A DNA stretch of 64,000 bases from assembly GCF_001487145.1 (NCBI RefSeq), contig NZ_LN913015.1:96274-160273 (forward strand), in the 5' to 3' direction. This document shows, piece after piece, positions 25,535 to 35,077 of the stretch. The translations under genes were made by a program, and so were the position numbers. Each line of letters begins with the position of its first letter. Within the stretch, counting starts at the first letter, position 1. Below the pieces are notes generated by a model. It saw only the letters and a list, made by a program, of their open reading frames with translations. It did not search any database and was not told where the DNA came from. Source of the DNA: Anaerococcus rubeinfantis (GTDB taxonomy: Bacteria > Bacillota > Clostridia > Tissierellales > Peptoniphilaceae).

Positions 25535-26319
25535 AATTTGCTTTTATGAGAAAAGCACTTATTTTGGGATTTTTACTTTCTATTATGATTCCTATAATAG
25601 GAATTGTAATGGTAAATAGAAAAACTTCCATGATAGGTGATGCCCTATCTCACACAGCTCTTGCTGGGGTTGGGATGGGCCTAATATTAGGTTTTGATCC
25701 ACTTTTAGGATCTTCAATCGTATGTGTTGTCGCTGCTTTTTTGATAGAATTTATCAGAAAAAAACTTCCCCAATATGGTGATATGGCAACAGCCGTTATA
25801 ATGAGCACAGGGTTAGGGATTGCAGCTATACTTTCAGATTTTGCTCCTGGTGGAAATTCTTTTGAATCTTATCTTTTCGGTTCAATTTCATCAGTTACAG
25901 ACAGAGATATAATAAATACAAGTATTGCTTTTATTTTGGTTTTATTATTAGCTACTTCAAGATACTCATCCCTCTTAGCTATAGCAATAGACCCAAATAC
26001 AGCTAGACTTTCAGGAGTAAAAGTGAAAAGTCTAGATGCATCTTTTACCCTCCTTGCTGCAATAACTATAGCTTTATCTGTAAAGATAATAGGAGCTCTA
26101 ATGGTAACTAGCTTAATAGTTTTACCAGTAGCAACTGCTTTAATTATTGCCAAAAGTTATAAACAAACATTTTTTATTACAATTACACTTGGAATTATTT
26201 ATATGATGCTTGGCATTATTCTAAGTTATCAATTCGATATAAAACCAGGAGGATCAATTGTTATAAATTCAATAATAGGTATGCTCACCTTCTTTGTTTA
26301 CAAAAAACTAAGAAGATAA
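25528..26319 (+). CDS. zinc ABC transporter permease
   Basis: A 263-residue AdcB/ZnuB-family permease with about eight hydrophobic segments. Conserved family features include MIGDALSHTALAGVGMG near residue 36 and LSGVKVKSLDASFTLLAA in the coupling-helix region. It overlaps the ATPase gene by 7 bases and closes the operon, which ends at the long terminator at 26365. Confidence 0.9.
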   Translation: MLEFAFMRKALILGFLLSIMIPIIGIVMVNRKTSMIGDALSHTALAGVGMGLILGFDPLLGSSIVCVVAAFLIEFIRKKLPQYGDMATAVIMSTGLGIAAILSDFAPGGNSFESYLFGSISSVTDRDIINTSIAFILVLLLATSRYSSLLAIAIDPNTARLSGVKVKSLDASFTLLAAITIALSVKIIGALMVTSLIVLPVATALIIAKSYKQTFFITITLGIIYMMLGIILSYQFDIKPGGSIVINSIIGMLTFFVYKKLRR

Positions 26320-26364
26320 AATATGTAAATTCTTCTAATACAATTTTTACAATTTAAAATTAAT

Positions 26365-26413
26365 AATTTCACCCAAGCGTCATATCAAATACCAATTATT
26401 CTTGGGTGAAATT
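26365..26413 (+). terminator. terminator of the zinc-uptake operon
   Basis: A 13-bp perfect stem AATTTCACCCAAG / CTTGGGTGAAATT with a 23-base loop, then TTATTTA. The unusually long loop is odd for a terminator. The rest of the 320-base gap is featureless AT-rich DNA. Confidence 0.6.
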
Positions 26414-26640
26414 TTATTTATCCTTCTTTAAAATTTTTTAATTACTTTTATAATTCCAATATTAATATTTTTTATTTGTAAATAATTTTTGATTTTATAA
26501 TCTAGTCACTTGTTTGATTGTAAAAAAATATATATAATTCAGAGTTTATTACAATTAAATTTATTTCATTGAATTTTATTTATCTAGATGATAAAATTAA
26601 AATATATTATGTGAAAATTTTGTTGATTGGAGTGAAACTC

Positions 26641-27246
26641 ATGAAAAAAATTATTAAGAAAATATTAATTTTAATGTTAGGCCTTGCTGTTGGTGGGGCA
26701 ATCGCTTTTTATCAATTTAAGGGAAATGATGGAAATAGTATTTTAAATAAAAAAGACGGAAGTGTTGATACGACAAACGCTGACATAAAAGTTGAAATCA
26801 GTGGATTTGATGGATATGCCAAGGCAAAACTTTCTAAAAATGAAATAGAAAATTTGGATGTTGAATCTTTTAATGATGAGTATTCTACTGATGATATTCT
26901 TGATAGCCTTGATGTGAGTGTCAATGCTGATAAAAAAGAAAATCTTTCCAATGGTGATACCATAACAATTACCATGAATTTTAAAAATAAATCTGACCTT
27001 AATATTGATATTAACAAGAAAAAACTTGTTAAAAAAATAAAGGTTAAGGGGCTTAAAAAAATTGTAAATTCTTTGGATGATTTTCATGAGGATACTCTTG
27101 ATAGGATGAATGCTGACGCCAATAAAATTTTGGCAGAAGATTATAACGATCCAAAAGAAGGAACTAATCGTAGTTTTTATAATGGTGATAAGGTTAATTA
27201 TGAATTTACTAGAATAAATATTTTTGAAAAGAAACTTTCTGAATAA
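26641..27246 (+). CDS. membrane-anchored surface protein, unknown
   Basis: A 201-residue protein with one N-terminal hydrophobic segment (IIKKILILMLGLAVGGAIAF) and an extracellular acidic and lysine-rich remainder. The segment VEISGFDGYAKAKLS followed by LSNGDTITITMNF resembles domains repeated in Firmicute surface proteins of unknown role. The preferred start is ATG 26641, with GGAG upstream; the in-frame ATG at 26569 would add 24 residues without a ribosome site. The next ORF begins 6 bases after the stop and may be its C-terminal part. Confidence 0.65.
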   Translation: MKKIIKKILILMLGLAVGGAIAFYQFKGNDGNSILNKKDGSVDTTNADIKVEISGFDGYAKAKLSKNEIENLDVESFNDEYSTDDILDSLDVSVNADKKENLSNGDTITITMNFKNKSDLNIDINKKKLVKKIKVKGLKKIVNSLDDFHEDTLDRMNADANKILAEDYNDPKEGTNRSFYNGDKVNYEFTRINIFEKKLSE

Positions 27247-27252
27247 GAAATT

Positions 27253-27606
27253 ATGGAAAAAAATAAATTCGACAACCAAAAATCTTATTCAATAGCCATG
27301 ATATATAAGGTTAAATTTGATGAAGTTAAGGATACAGAATACGATTCAGATTCCGAAAAAAGAATAATTACCAAAAAGGAAGAAAAATCAAAATATGTTG
27401 TTTTTGTTTTTGATAAAATCCAAGCAAATAACGGAGGAATAATTTATTCAACAAACAAATCCAATGTTTTTGATAGTGAAGAAAAAGCAATAAACCAAGT
27501 AAAATATGACGGCTTTGAATTAGTAGAGATAGAAGAAGATGAAAAAGCAGAAAGTAATGATAATCAAAATTCTAATGAAAAGGAAGATGATTCTTCAAAT
27601 AAATAA
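27253..27606 (+). CDS. small acidic protein, possibly the C-terminal part of the preceding gene
   Basis: A 117-residue soluble protein with no signal peptide, ending in a disordered Glu/Asn/Ser tail. Its core (YSIAMIYKVKFDEVKDTE, KYVVFVFDKIQANNGGII) is beta-rich. Only 6 bases separate it from the upstream gene and there is no good ribosome site, only GAAATT. Either it is translated by coupling, or the two ORFs are one surface protein split by a point change. Family unknown. Confidence 0.5.
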   Translation: MEKNKFDNQKSYSIAMIYKVKFDEVKDTEYDSDSEKRIITKKEEKSKYVVFVFDKIQANNGGIIYSTNKSNVFDSEEKAINQVKYDGFELVEIEEDEKAESNDNQNSNEKEDDSSNK

Positions 27607-27629
27607 TTGATTGTCTTTTAAGGAGATTT

Positions 27630-28415
27630 ATGAAAATAAAATCAAAATTACTCTTCCTCTTATGTCTGGTTTTTATTTTTACTGGCTGCAATTTTTTAAA
27701 AAGTGAGAAAAGTTTTAGTGATGAAGAAATAAAAAACGATGCCTTTGTGATGTATAATCCCAAGGGAAAAAAGGAAGAAAGTGTTGAAACTTACAAAAAA
27801 TCTATGGCAAAAGATCTTTTTGAAACCACCTATGCCTATAAAATTTATGAAAAAAAGAACGAAAATCTAGAAAAAACCAGAAATTATATTATGGAAGAAT
27901 GTGTAGATTATGCCAATAATTTGTATTTCATTTATAGTCAAGATCTTGATAAAATGAAAAAAAATGAAAGTATAAAGGCAAATCTTCCTAAAGAAAACGG
28001 TAAAGATTTTAGGAAAAAAAGTCTTTATAAAACTCAATTATTGGCAGTTTGTGATACATCTTCAAGACTTTATTATGCAATAAATGATTTAAAGCTTGTA
28101 AATGATTTAATGGGAAATTCTTATGATGATTTGAAAATTTATGCCAAAGATTTTGTAGAAAAAAACGGGGAAGATTTGTTAGATGAAAATATGAAAAATT
28201 ATGGCTTAAAATACAACCAAAAGTCCAAAGAAATTATAGAAAATCTAATAATTTCCTATCTCGATGAATTCAAAAATGACATCCCCCACAAAGACGGGAG
28301 CAATGAAAATATAAAAATCGAAAAAGAAGTAAAACTTACAATGAAAACTCTTGGCATTTCAAATTATTTTAAAGATTTGAAAAAAGCTCTAAGAGAAGTT
28401 TACAGTGAAGATTAA
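27630..28415 (+). CDS. predicted lipoprotein of unknown function
   Basis: A 261-residue exported lipoprotein: signal peptide LLFLLCLVFIFTGCNF with lipid-modified Cys near residue 20. The mature part is mainly helical and highly charged (KKSMAKDLFETTYAYKIYEK; LKLVNDLMGNSYDDLKIYAK). No recognised domain. AAGGAGAT precedes the ATG. It probably belongs with the two surface-protein ORFs upstream, on spacing (24 bases). Confidence 0.65.
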   Translation: MKIKSKLLFLLCLVFIFTGCNFLKSEKSFSDEEIKNDAFVMYNPKGKKEESVETYKKSMAKDLFETTYAYKIYEKKNENLEKTRNYIMEECVDYANNLYFIYSQDLDKMKKNESIKANLPKENGKDFRKKSLYKTQLLAVCDTSSRLYYAINDLKLVNDLMGNSYDDLKIYAKDFVEKNGEDLLDENMKNYGLKYNQKSKEIIENLIISYLDEFKNDIPHKDGSNENIKIEKEVKLTMKTLGISNYFKDLKKALREVYSED

Positions 28416-28422
28416 AAAAATA

Positions 28423-28450
28423 GGCTTAAAATGATTTTTCATTTTAAGCC
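28423..28450. terminator. convergent terminator between lipoprotein gene and clpC
   Basis: A 12-bp perfect stem GGCTTAAAATGA with TTTT loop, A run before and T run after; serves both strands. Confidence 0.9.
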
Positions 28451-28457
28451 TTTATTT

Positions 28458-30872
28458 TTATCCCAAAACCTCGGATTTTTCTCTTGTTTTTTCTTTTTTG
28501 TTGGCAAAATTTATTTTTCCTTCTTTTACTGTAAGATTTATTACCATATCTTTTGATAATTTTCCTTCCAAAATTTCTTCTGCCAATTGGTTGTCGATTT
28601 TGTTTGTTATGTGACGTTCAAGTGGTCTTGCCCCGTATTCTTTTGAAAATCCGCCTTCTGATAGTAAATCAACTACTCTCTTGTTGTAATTTATTTCTAT
28701 TCCAAGATTTTTAAGTCTTTCTTTTGTTTCTTCAAGTAAAATTTTTGTAATTTCCTTGATGGCGTCCTTATCAAGAGAATTAAACATTATTATATCGTCA
28801 AGTCTGTTTAGAAATTCTGGAGCAAAGGCATTTTTTATAGCCTTATTTATTATTTCCTTATTTGAATCGTCAATTTCTTTTTCAACATCTCCCGTTCCAA
28901 ATCCAATTTTTGGATTTTGATTTAAGGATGAAACTCCAACGTTACTGGTCATAATTATAATTGTATTTTTAAAATCTACAGTTCTTCCTTGACCGTCTGT
29001 CAATCTTCCATCATCAAGAATTTGTAAAAGTAAATTGAAAATATCTGGGTGGGCTTTTTCAATTTCGTCAAATAAAATTACAGAATATGGATGCTTTCTT
29101 ACAGCTTCTGTAAGTTGGCCGCCTTCTTCGTAACCAACATATCCTGGAGGAGATCCAACAAGCCTTGACACAGCGAATTTTTCCATATATTCACTCATGT
29201 CCATCCTGATTAGATTATACATATCTCCAAATAAATTTTTTGCCAAAGATTTTGCAAGATATGTTTTTCCAACTCCTGTTGGCCCTACAAAAATAAATGA
29301 ACCTATTGGTTTTTTTGGATCTTTTAATCCGACTCTTGCTCTTTTTATAGCATGAGAAATTTTATCAATCGCCTTATCTTGACCTATAACTTCTTTTTTA
29401 AGGTCAATATCAAGGTCCATATATCTTTGTTTTTCGTCTTCTGTCAATTTTGTTATTGGAACTTTTGACCAAGATGAAACAATTTTTGCAACTTCATCAA
29501 AAGAAATTTTTAAATCTAATTTGTTTTGGTCTTTTTCTTTCTCAAGTTTTTCACGTGCTTCGTTTATTTGATCTCTTAGACTTGCTGCTTTTTCGAAATT
29601 TTGCTCATTTATTGCTTGGTTTTTTTCTTCAACAAGCTTATCTAAAATTTCTTTATTTGAAACTTGGTCCTTGTTTTCCTTGTAATTTTTGATTCTTTCT
29701 TTTGAACAAGCCTCATCAATTACATCAATCGCCTTATCTGGCAAAAATCTATCTTGGATATATCTTTGAGATAAATCTACAGCAGCTTTTATTGCATCAC
29801 CTGTAATTTCTACCTTGTGGTGGTCTTCGTATTTGTCCTTTAATCCTTCAATGATTTTTATAGTGTCATCTTTATTTGGCTCTTCAACATGGACTGGTTG
29901 CATTCTTCTGGTTAAAGCCTGGTCTTTTTCTACGTGTTTTCTATATTCATCAATGGTTGTAGCACCAATAATTTGAATATCGCCCTTGGCAAGAATTGGT
30001 TTTAAAATATTTGCCGCATCCATAGATCCTTCGCTTGCTCCAGCGCCCAAAACCATATGAAATTCGTCAATAAATAAAACTACATCATCCCTATCTTCAA
30101 GCTCTTCAAATAATTTTTTTAATCTTTCCTCAAAATCTCCACGATATTTGGTTCCTGCAATCATGCTTGCAAGGTCAAGAGATACAATAGTTTTTTCCTT
30201 CATAACAAAAGGAACCCTTCCATCAACAATTCTTTGGGCAAGTCCTTCAATTATGGCAGTTTTCCCAACTCCTGGATCTCCAATTAAAATCGGATTGTTT
30301 TTTGTTCTTCTTAAAAGAATTTGAATAACTCTTTCAACTTCATCTTCCCTTCCAATAACTGGGTCAATTTTTCCTTTTTCTGCCAATTCATTTAGATTTT
30401 TGGCAAATTTTTTAAGATTTTCACCCAAACTATTAGAAGAATTTGAAGATTTTTCTTCATTTTGCAAGCGAATTAAATTATCTCTGATAATTTTTTTATC
30501 AAGACCTGACAACATAAACATTAAATTTGTAAATGAATCATCGTCATTTAAAATTGCAAGAAGAACATCTTCCTCGCTTGCAGAAACTTTTTTTCTTTTT
30601 TGGGCAAAAAGTCTTGCTCTATCCAAAATTTGTCTTACTTTATTAGAATATTCCTTTGCAGGCCTTACTGCAGATCCCTTGCCAATATTATTTATCACAA
30701 TTGATCTTAAAAGTTCGTAATTTGCACCGGCTTCTTCCAAAGCCTTTGTCGCAAGAGAACCAGTTTTCATAAGGGCCAAAAGCAAATGTTCTACACCTAT
30801 ATAATCATGGCTAAGAGAATATGATTCTCTCCTGGCAAGTCCAGTTAGCCTATTTAATTTATTGTTTTCCAT
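28458..30872 (-). CDS. clpC: ATP-dependent Clp protease ATP-binding subunit ClpC
   Basis: An 804-residue HSP100 unfoldase feeding the ClpP protease. The N-domain repeats occupy residues ~1-145; AAA1 has Walker [10 protein letters not shown] (~205); the middle domain includes the UVR-like [11 protein letters not shown], the McsA/adaptor-type coiled motif; AAA2 has [11 protein letters not shown] (~530). The C-terminal region is standard. It is last in the ctsR-mcsA-mcsB-clpC operon, its ATG at 30872 sharing a base with the mcsB stop. Under CtsR heat-shock control. Confidence 0.96.
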   Translation of the reverse strand: MENNKLNRLTGLARRESYSLSHDYIGVEHLLLALMKTGSLATKALEEAGANYELLRSIVINNIGKGSAVRPAKEYSNKVRQILDRARLFAQKRKKVSASEEDVLLAILNDDDSFTNLMFMLSGLDKKIIRDNLIRLQNEEKSSNSSNSLGENLKKFAKNLNELAEKGKIDPVIGREDEVERVIQILLRRTKNNPILIGDPGVGKTAIIEGLAQRIVDGRVPFVMKEKTIVSLDLASMIAGTKYRGDFEERLKKLFEELEDRDDVVLFIDEFHMVLGAGASEGSMDAANILKPILAKGDIQIIGATTIDEYRKHVEKDQALTRRMQPVHVEEPNKDDTIKIIEGLKDKYEDHHKVEITGDAIKAAVDLSQRYIQDRFLPDKAIDVIDEACSKERIKNYKENKDQVSNKEILDKLVEEKNQAINEQNFEKAASLRDQINEAREKLEKEKDQNKLDLKISFDEVAKIVSSWSKVPITKLTEDEKQRYMDLDIDLKKEVIGQDKAIDKISHAIKRARVGLKDPKKPIGSFIFVGPTGVGKTYLAKSLAKNLFGDMYNLIRMDMSEYMEKFAVSRLVGSPPGYVGYEEGGQLTEAVRKHPYSVILFDEIEKAHPDIFNLLLQILDDGRLTDGQGRTVDFKNTIIIMTSNVGVSSLNQNPKIGFGTGDVEKEIDDSNKEIINKAIKNAFAPEFLNRLDDIIMFNSLDKDAIKEITKILLEETKERLKNLGIEINYNKRVVDLLSEGGFSKEYGARPLERHITNKIDNQLAEEILEGKLSKDMVINLTVKEGKINFANKKEKTREKSEVLG

Positions 30873-31840
30873 TATCTAGCCTCCATATATGAATTTAAAA
30901 ATTCATATCTTTCACTGTCGCGGTTTCCCTTGTACTTATCCTTTGTAATATTAAAAATTAAATAATCAATTTCTTGATTTGATAATTTTGTCTTAAAACC
31001 CAAAACATTATATTTTTTTAAATCGTAAAGACAATTAACCATAGCAGTCATTGTTTTTAGGTTTTTATTTTCCAAATTATCTTCCAAAATTTTTATAGAA
31101 TCCTTTATATCTTCATCATTTAAACCATTCAAAGATTGGAAATCTCTCCTAAACCTTCTCTCATTTCTTATAATTATATCGAGATTATCTTCAAAATCTT
31201 CCAAATATTCATCCATTTTCTCCCTATAATTTCCGAAATTTTTCAAAATATAAATATCGTCATCATAGGATTTAAAATATTCTGGAACAAATCTTGCAAG
31301 AAAAATTCCCTCGTGGGCAAGACTTGATTTTAAAGTTAAAAAGGCTTGAGTGTTATCCAAAAGCCCAAATAAAAACAATTTTAGCCTTATCTCAATTCCG
31401 CTTCCAGAATTTCTTCCAAAACTTGTCAAATATCCATATTGGGGAGAAAAGGAAAAATCAAATTTTTCATCCAATTCTTTTTCAATTTCCATAGACCTTT
31501 CATAGGCAAGTTTTAAATCATCACCAAAATTTGAAATATTTATAGAAATATGGTCGCTGTCATTTATAACCAAAATATAATCATCTTTAAAAACAAGGCC
31601 AATCACAGCTTCCTTGTTTTTAGAATCAGGAGAAATTATCCCTGCATTTATGAGTTTGTTCAGGGTATTTTCATCTATCTCATCAAGAAGTATAAGCTCA
31701 TTTCCATAAATTCCCCTAAATTTTTCAACAATTTCTAGAGAATCTTTTTCCGAAAGAGTAACAGGAAAGTTATATCCTTCAATATTTCTTTTCAAAGATA
31801 AGTTATTTTCAAGTATTATGTCCTTGTAATAATCTATCAA
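30872..31840 (-). CDS. mcsB: McsB-like protein, probably inactive as an arginine kinase
   Basis: A 322-residue protein placed exactly as McsB in the ctsR operon, with overall family layout. In active McsB the motifs SSRIRLARN, NEEDH, TSCPTNVGTG and RGIYGEGSEA form the ATP and catalytic sites. Here the matching segments read ENNLSLKRN, NDSDH, TSFGRNSGSG and ARFVPEYFKS. Both glutamates of NEEDH and the GE of the last motif are lost. Family membership is thus clear from context and partial similarity, but phosphotransfer activity is doubtful. It may remain as a scaffold for ClpC or CtsR. Confidence 0.75.
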   Translation of the reverse strand: MIDYYKDIILENNLSLKRNIEGYNFPVTLSEKDSLEIVEKFRGIYGNELILLDEIDENTLNKLINAGIISPDSKNKEAVIGLVFKDDYILVINDSDHISINISNFGDDLKLAYERSMEIEKELDEKFDFSFSPQYGYLTSFGRNSGSGIEIRLKLFLFGLLDNTQAFLTLKSSLAHEGIFLARFVPEYFKSYDDDIYILKNFGNYREKMDEYLEDFEDNLDIIIRNERRFRRDFQSLNGLNDEDIKDSIKILEDNLENKNLKTMTAMVNCLYDLKKYNVLGFKTKLSNQEIDYLIFNITKDKYKGNRDSERYEFLNSYMEAR

Positions 31841-32433
31841 TTTCTCACCTTCATATTTAATTCATCTATTTTTTCTTTAAGATCTTGAGCCTTCTCAAAA
31901 TCTTCAATTTCAACTGATTTTTGTAATTCTTCTTGCAAGTTTTTAATTTTTATTGCCACTTCCCTGAAATCTCTTTGTTTTCTTGGGAATTTTCCATCAT
32001 ATTTTTTCAAATTATTTACGGCCTTTAAAATTTCACCCGTAAGTTTTTTGTCAATTTCATAGCAATGTGGACAACCAAAAACTCCACTTTTTATATTTGT
32101 AAAAGAATTTCCACACTTTGGACAAGCTTCTTTTTTTAATGATGAAAAATAATCATAGGAAAAATTGTTTTTTGAAATTTTATAATCATAATAAGAATCA
32201 ATGATTTGATCAAGACTTGGGACAAATTTATCAACCAAGCTCTTCCAATCAAAATCATTTATATCAAGATTTTTAAAATTTCCATCTTTAATATCTTCAT
32301 CCAAAAGAAGATTGCCATCACCTTTAGATAATTTTTCCATACATTCATTACACAAGTGGAAATCATGTTCTGTGCCATTTATTATTGCTTTTACGGTTAC
32401 ATTTGCCTCGTTATCGCATCTATCGCACTTCAT
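31837..32433 (-). CDS. mcsA: McsA-like zinc-binding activator with UVR motif
   Basis: A 198-residue protein with two pairs of CxxC zinc ligands: CDRCDN with CNEC (residues ~3-33) and CPKCGN with CPHC (~100-120). The C-terminal UVR-type coiled coil DFEKAQDLKEKIDELNMKV matches adaptor proteins that bind ClpC. In Bacillus McsA activates the McsB kinase; with McsB eroded here the partner role may have changed. Overlaps mcsB by 4 bases. Confidence 0.88.
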   Translation of the reverse strand: MKCDRCDNEANVTVKAIINGTEHDFHLCNECMEKLSKGDGNLLLDEDIKDGNFKNLDINDFDWKSLVDKFVPSLDQIIDSYYDYKISKNNFSYDYFSSLKKEACPKCGNSFTNIKSGVFGCPHCYEIDKKLTGEILKAVNNLKKYDGKFPRKQRDFREVAIKIKNLQEELQKSVEIEDFEKAQDLKEKIDELNMKVRN

Positions 32434-32435
32434 AT

Positions 32436-32900
32436 TTAACTCCTTATTAGAAAGCTTAGTAAAATATTTTTTACTATATCATGCCTTACTAAATTTCTCT
32501 TATTTTTTTCTACATTCATAAGGGACTTGTCAAGGATAGCGTAGACTGCAATTCCCAATTCGTTTTCGTCCATATATCCCTTGTTAAAAAGTTCTGTAAA
32601 AAAACTTTTCGCCCTTTCTTCTGTCAATTCTTTATCTAAATTTTTAATAATATATTTTATATAATCGTCTTCATCTTCAACTATAGTAATAATTCTTATA
32701 AAACCGTTGCCGCCTCTCTTGCTTTCTATAAGATATCCATTGTAAGGGGTAAATCTTGTTGAAAGCACATAATTAATTTGGCTTGGTGAACACTCAAATC
32801 TTGTTGCCAAATCATTTCTTCCGATTTCAACAAAACCATCTTGAGTATCTTCCAAAAGAGTTTTTAAGAATTTTTCTATATCAGACGTTAGTCCCGCCAT
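32436..32900 (-). CDS. ctsR: transcriptional repressor CtsR
   Basis: A 154-residue heat-shock repressor and first gene of its operon. The winged helix-turn-helix covers residues ~1-70, including FECSPSQINYVLSTRF, and the glycine-rich wing ESKRGGNGFIRI that senses temperature is conserved. The start ATG at 32900 has GAGGTAAATCT upstream and a CtsR box lies immediately before it, indicating autoregulation. Confidence 0.94.
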   Translation of the reverse strand: MAGLTSDIEKFLKTLLEDTQDGFVEIGRNDLATRFECSPSQINYVLSTRFTPYNGYLIESKRGGNGFIRIITIVEDEDDYIKYIIKNLDKELTEERAKSFFTELFNKGYMDENELGIAVYAILDKSLMNVEKNKRNLVRHDIVKNILLSFLIRS

Positions 32901-32917
32901 AGATTTACCTCAATTTC

Positions 32918-32934
32918 TTTGACTTTCTCTGACC
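32918..32934 (-). promoter_or_regulatory. CtsR operator
   Basis: On the minus strand GGTCAGA-GAA-AGTCAAA, a direct heptad repeat with a 3-base spacer, matching the CtsR consensus RGTCAAA-NAN-RGTCAAA with one deviation. It lies 17 bases before the ctsR start codon. Confidence 0.85.
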
Positions 32935-33037
32935 TTTCAACTAATAAATAAAGATTCCTATGAATCTTATTTTTATTGTACACTAAAATAGTATAGATTC
33001 AAGAATCTTAAAAATTAATGAAAAATAAATAAAAAAA

Positions 33038-33076
33038 CAAGGCCAGATATTTTAAAATTTAAAATAAATAGCCTTG
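33038..33076 (-). terminator. terminator of the metallopeptidase gene
   Basis: CAAGGC / GCCTTG outer stem with an inner ATTTTAAA-type stem, followed on the minus strand by TTTTTTT. Confidence 0.65.
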
Positions 33077-33085
33077 ATAAATTTT

Positions 33086-33772
33086 TTAATCATCTCGTCT
33101 GTTTCCAAATAAAATCCAAAGTCTTAAAAATTGAAGGGCAGTTGATAAGGTTGCTGCAACATAAGTTAAGGCAGCAGATTTAAGCATATCTTTTGCATAA
33201 TCATTTTCAACTCCAACAAGCATGCCAGATTCGTCCAAAACTTTTAAGGCTCTTCTTGATGCATCAAATTCTACAGGAAGAGTTATAATTTGAAAAATTA
33301 AGACAAAAGAAAATAAAAATATTCCAATGCTAACTAATTTTCCCATAGAAAGAAAAATTCCCAACAAAATCATAGGAAAAGATAATTTTGATCCAAGATT
33401 TACTGCTGGAACTATATAAGATTTTATTTTCAAAGGAATATAGCCTTCCTTAAATTGGATAACGTGACCGCACTCGTGAGCTGCAACTGCAAGAGATGCA
33501 ATTGATGTGTCTGTCATAGAAGTTTCCGACAAGGCAATTTCTTTGTTAACAGGATTAAAATAATCAGACAAAGATCCCCTAACTTTTTTAATAGAAATAT
33601 CATTGTAAGAATTTGTAGACAAAATATATCTAGCAGCATCAAAACCTGTTATAGATTTTTGAGTTTTTATTCTTTTATACTTATCAAATTTTCTTTGAAT
33701 GTTAGCTTGAGCAAGACTACTAATAAGAAGTCCAATCAAAACTAGAACATAAGTTCTGTCATAGTAAAACAT
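33086..33772 (-). CDS. neutral zinc metallopeptidase (YugP-like)
   Basis: A 228-residue membrane-bound zinc protease of the DUF2227/YugP type. It has an N-terminal hydrophobic segment, the catalytic AAHECGHVIQF motif (HExxH; residues ~112-122) and two further hydrophobic segments at about residues 130-185, plus FDASRRALKVLDESG, which contains the third metal-ligand region typical of the family. Monocistronic, preceded by AAAGGAG. Substrates are unknown in this family. Confidence 0.88.
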   Translation of the reverse strand: MFYYDRTYVLVLIGLLISSLAQANIQRKFDKYKRIKTQKSITGFDAARYILSTNSYNDISIKKVRGSLSDYFNPVNKEIALSETSMTDTSIASLAVAAHECGHVIQFKEGYIPLKIKSYIVPAVNLGSKLSFPMILLGIFLSMGKLVSIGIFLFSFVLIFQIITLPVEFDASRRALKVLDESGMLVGVENDYAKDMLKSAALTYVAATLSTALQFLRLWILFGNRRDD

Positions 33773-33879
33773 AATTTTCTCCTTTTATTTTTTTCAATAT
33801 ACTACAGGGATTTTTTATTTCAATTTGCAAAAAATAAAATGCAAGGAAATTAGAAAATTAAAATATAAAAATAATAAAA

Positions 33880-34128
33880 GAGATCTCTCCACTCCTTACA
33901 GTCGGTCGAGATGGGTGAAGGTTTTATTTATTTAATTCCTAAAGTTTTATTTTTTCTTTTCTCTTGATTTTTATTGATATAAGTGCAATTTATTTTTCTT
34001 AATATAGGTGACTATTATTTAATTTGATTATTTATTTTTACTTAATTACATCCATATCAATTAATAAATCTAAAAAAGCACAAACCCATCTCGACTAAAA
34101 GAGCAAAGCGACTGCGTGGAGAGATCTC
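33880..34128. mobile_element. family-2 MITE-like element, 249 bp
   Basis: Begins GAGATCTCTCCACTCC...GTCGAGATGGGT and ends AAACCCATCTCGAC...GTGGAGAGATCTC; the two ends are inverted repeats of about 40 bases. The interior is AT-rich and non-coding. Same layout as the elements at 62201 and 62533, and it shares its CCCATCTCGA and GAGATCTC modules with the 255-bp family. No clear target duplication seen. Confidence 0.65.
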
Positions 34129-34177
34129 TTGAATTTTTTTGCAAACACTCAAATAAAATCTATGAAAATTTTTCCCA

Positions 34178-34294
34178 AAATAAAAAGACCCATCATGGGT
34201 CTTTTTATAATATAGAAAAGAATAAGTTAGTCCTAGTTTTCTATAGGGAAAACTATAAGGAATTAATAATGAAAAACCTAGCTATTTACTAGCT
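34178..34294 (-). ncRNA. candidate small RNA with own promoter and terminator
   Basis: About 115 bases on the minus strand downstream of the trkA-like gene. After the promoter at 34301-34328 come hairpins TAGCT / AGCTA and TAGTTTTC / GAAAACTA, then a strong terminator AAAAAGACCCA / TGGGTCTTTTT (34183-34206). No credible reading frame lies inside. I do not recognise a known RNA family. Confidence 0.45.
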
Positions 34295-34300
34295 AATATT

Positions 34301-34328
34301 ATTATAGCATGATTTGATAAAAATGCAA
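34301..34328 (-). promoter_or_regulatory. promoter of the candidate small RNA
   Basis: Minus strand TTGCAT (34323-34328), 16-base spacer, TATAAT (34301-34306). Confidence 0.5.
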
Positions 34329-34402
34329 ACTTTTTTTCACAAATTTTATATCCTTATAATTTCAATGTTTATCTGTTAAATTTTCGTTTTCCTAAAATTA
34401 TT

Positions 34403-35068
34403 TTATTTGTATTTGTCTACTTCTTTTTGAAGTTTTTCTGCGTGCTCGCTGTCTCCCAATAAAACCAGGGTGTCATCTTTTTTTATTTTCCAATTTGTAT
34501 CTGGATTTATAACCATTTCTCCATCTCTTTTGTAAGCTATAACCATCATTTTATATTTTTTCCTAAAATCTGATTCTATCAAATTTTTTCCAATTATTTC
34601 TTTGAAAGCTTTTAATTCTAGCATAGAATAATCATCTGAAAAATGGAAAAATTGAAGGAGGTTTGATCCTGCTATACTTCTTGCAAGTTTTTCTCCCATA
34701 TCAATTTCTGGAAATATTATTTGGTCCGCTCCAATTTTTTTCAAAATTCTTGCGTGATTTTTTGAGGTTGCTTTTGCTATAATTTTTCCTACATTGTGGT
34801 CTTTTGCAAAAAGTGTTGCTGCCATTGAAGCCTCAAGACTTTCTCCTGTTGCAATTACTGCCACATCAAAATTTCCCATTCCCAATTCTTCAAGAGCCTT
34901 GTCATTTGCAATATCACATTGAACAGCGCTTGTAACCTTGCCAGAAATATTTTGAACTAAATCATAATTCTTATCAACCGCCATTACTTCCATACCATCT
35001 TCAAAAAGTTTTGTTGCAACTCTTTCTCCAAATCTTCCTAGTCCTAAAACTATTACACTTTTATCCAT
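34403..35068 (-). CDS. potassium uptake protein, TrkA/KtrA-type regulatory subunit
   Basis: A 221-residue RCK-domain protein gating a potassium channel-like transporter. The N-terminal nucleotide-binding fold VIVLGLGRFGERVATKLFED and the C-terminal RCK_C domain (LKAFKEIIGKNLIESDFRKK...) are typical; the RCK_C domain may bind cyclic di-AMP, as in KtrA. Nine bases downstream of the membrane subunit gene in the same operon. Confidence 0.9.
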   Translation of the reverse strand: MDKSVIVLGLGRFGERVATKLFEDGMEVMAVDKNYDLVQNISGKVTSAVQCDIANDKALEELGMGNFDVAVIATGESLEASMAATLFAKDHNVGKIIAKATSKNHARILKKIGADQIIFPEIDMGEKLARSIAGSNLLQFFHFSDDYSMLELKAFKEIIGKNLIESDFRKKYKMMVIAYKRDGEMVINPDTNWKIKKDDTLVLLGDSEHAEKLQKEVDKYK

Positions 35069-35077
35069 TTTTTTCTC

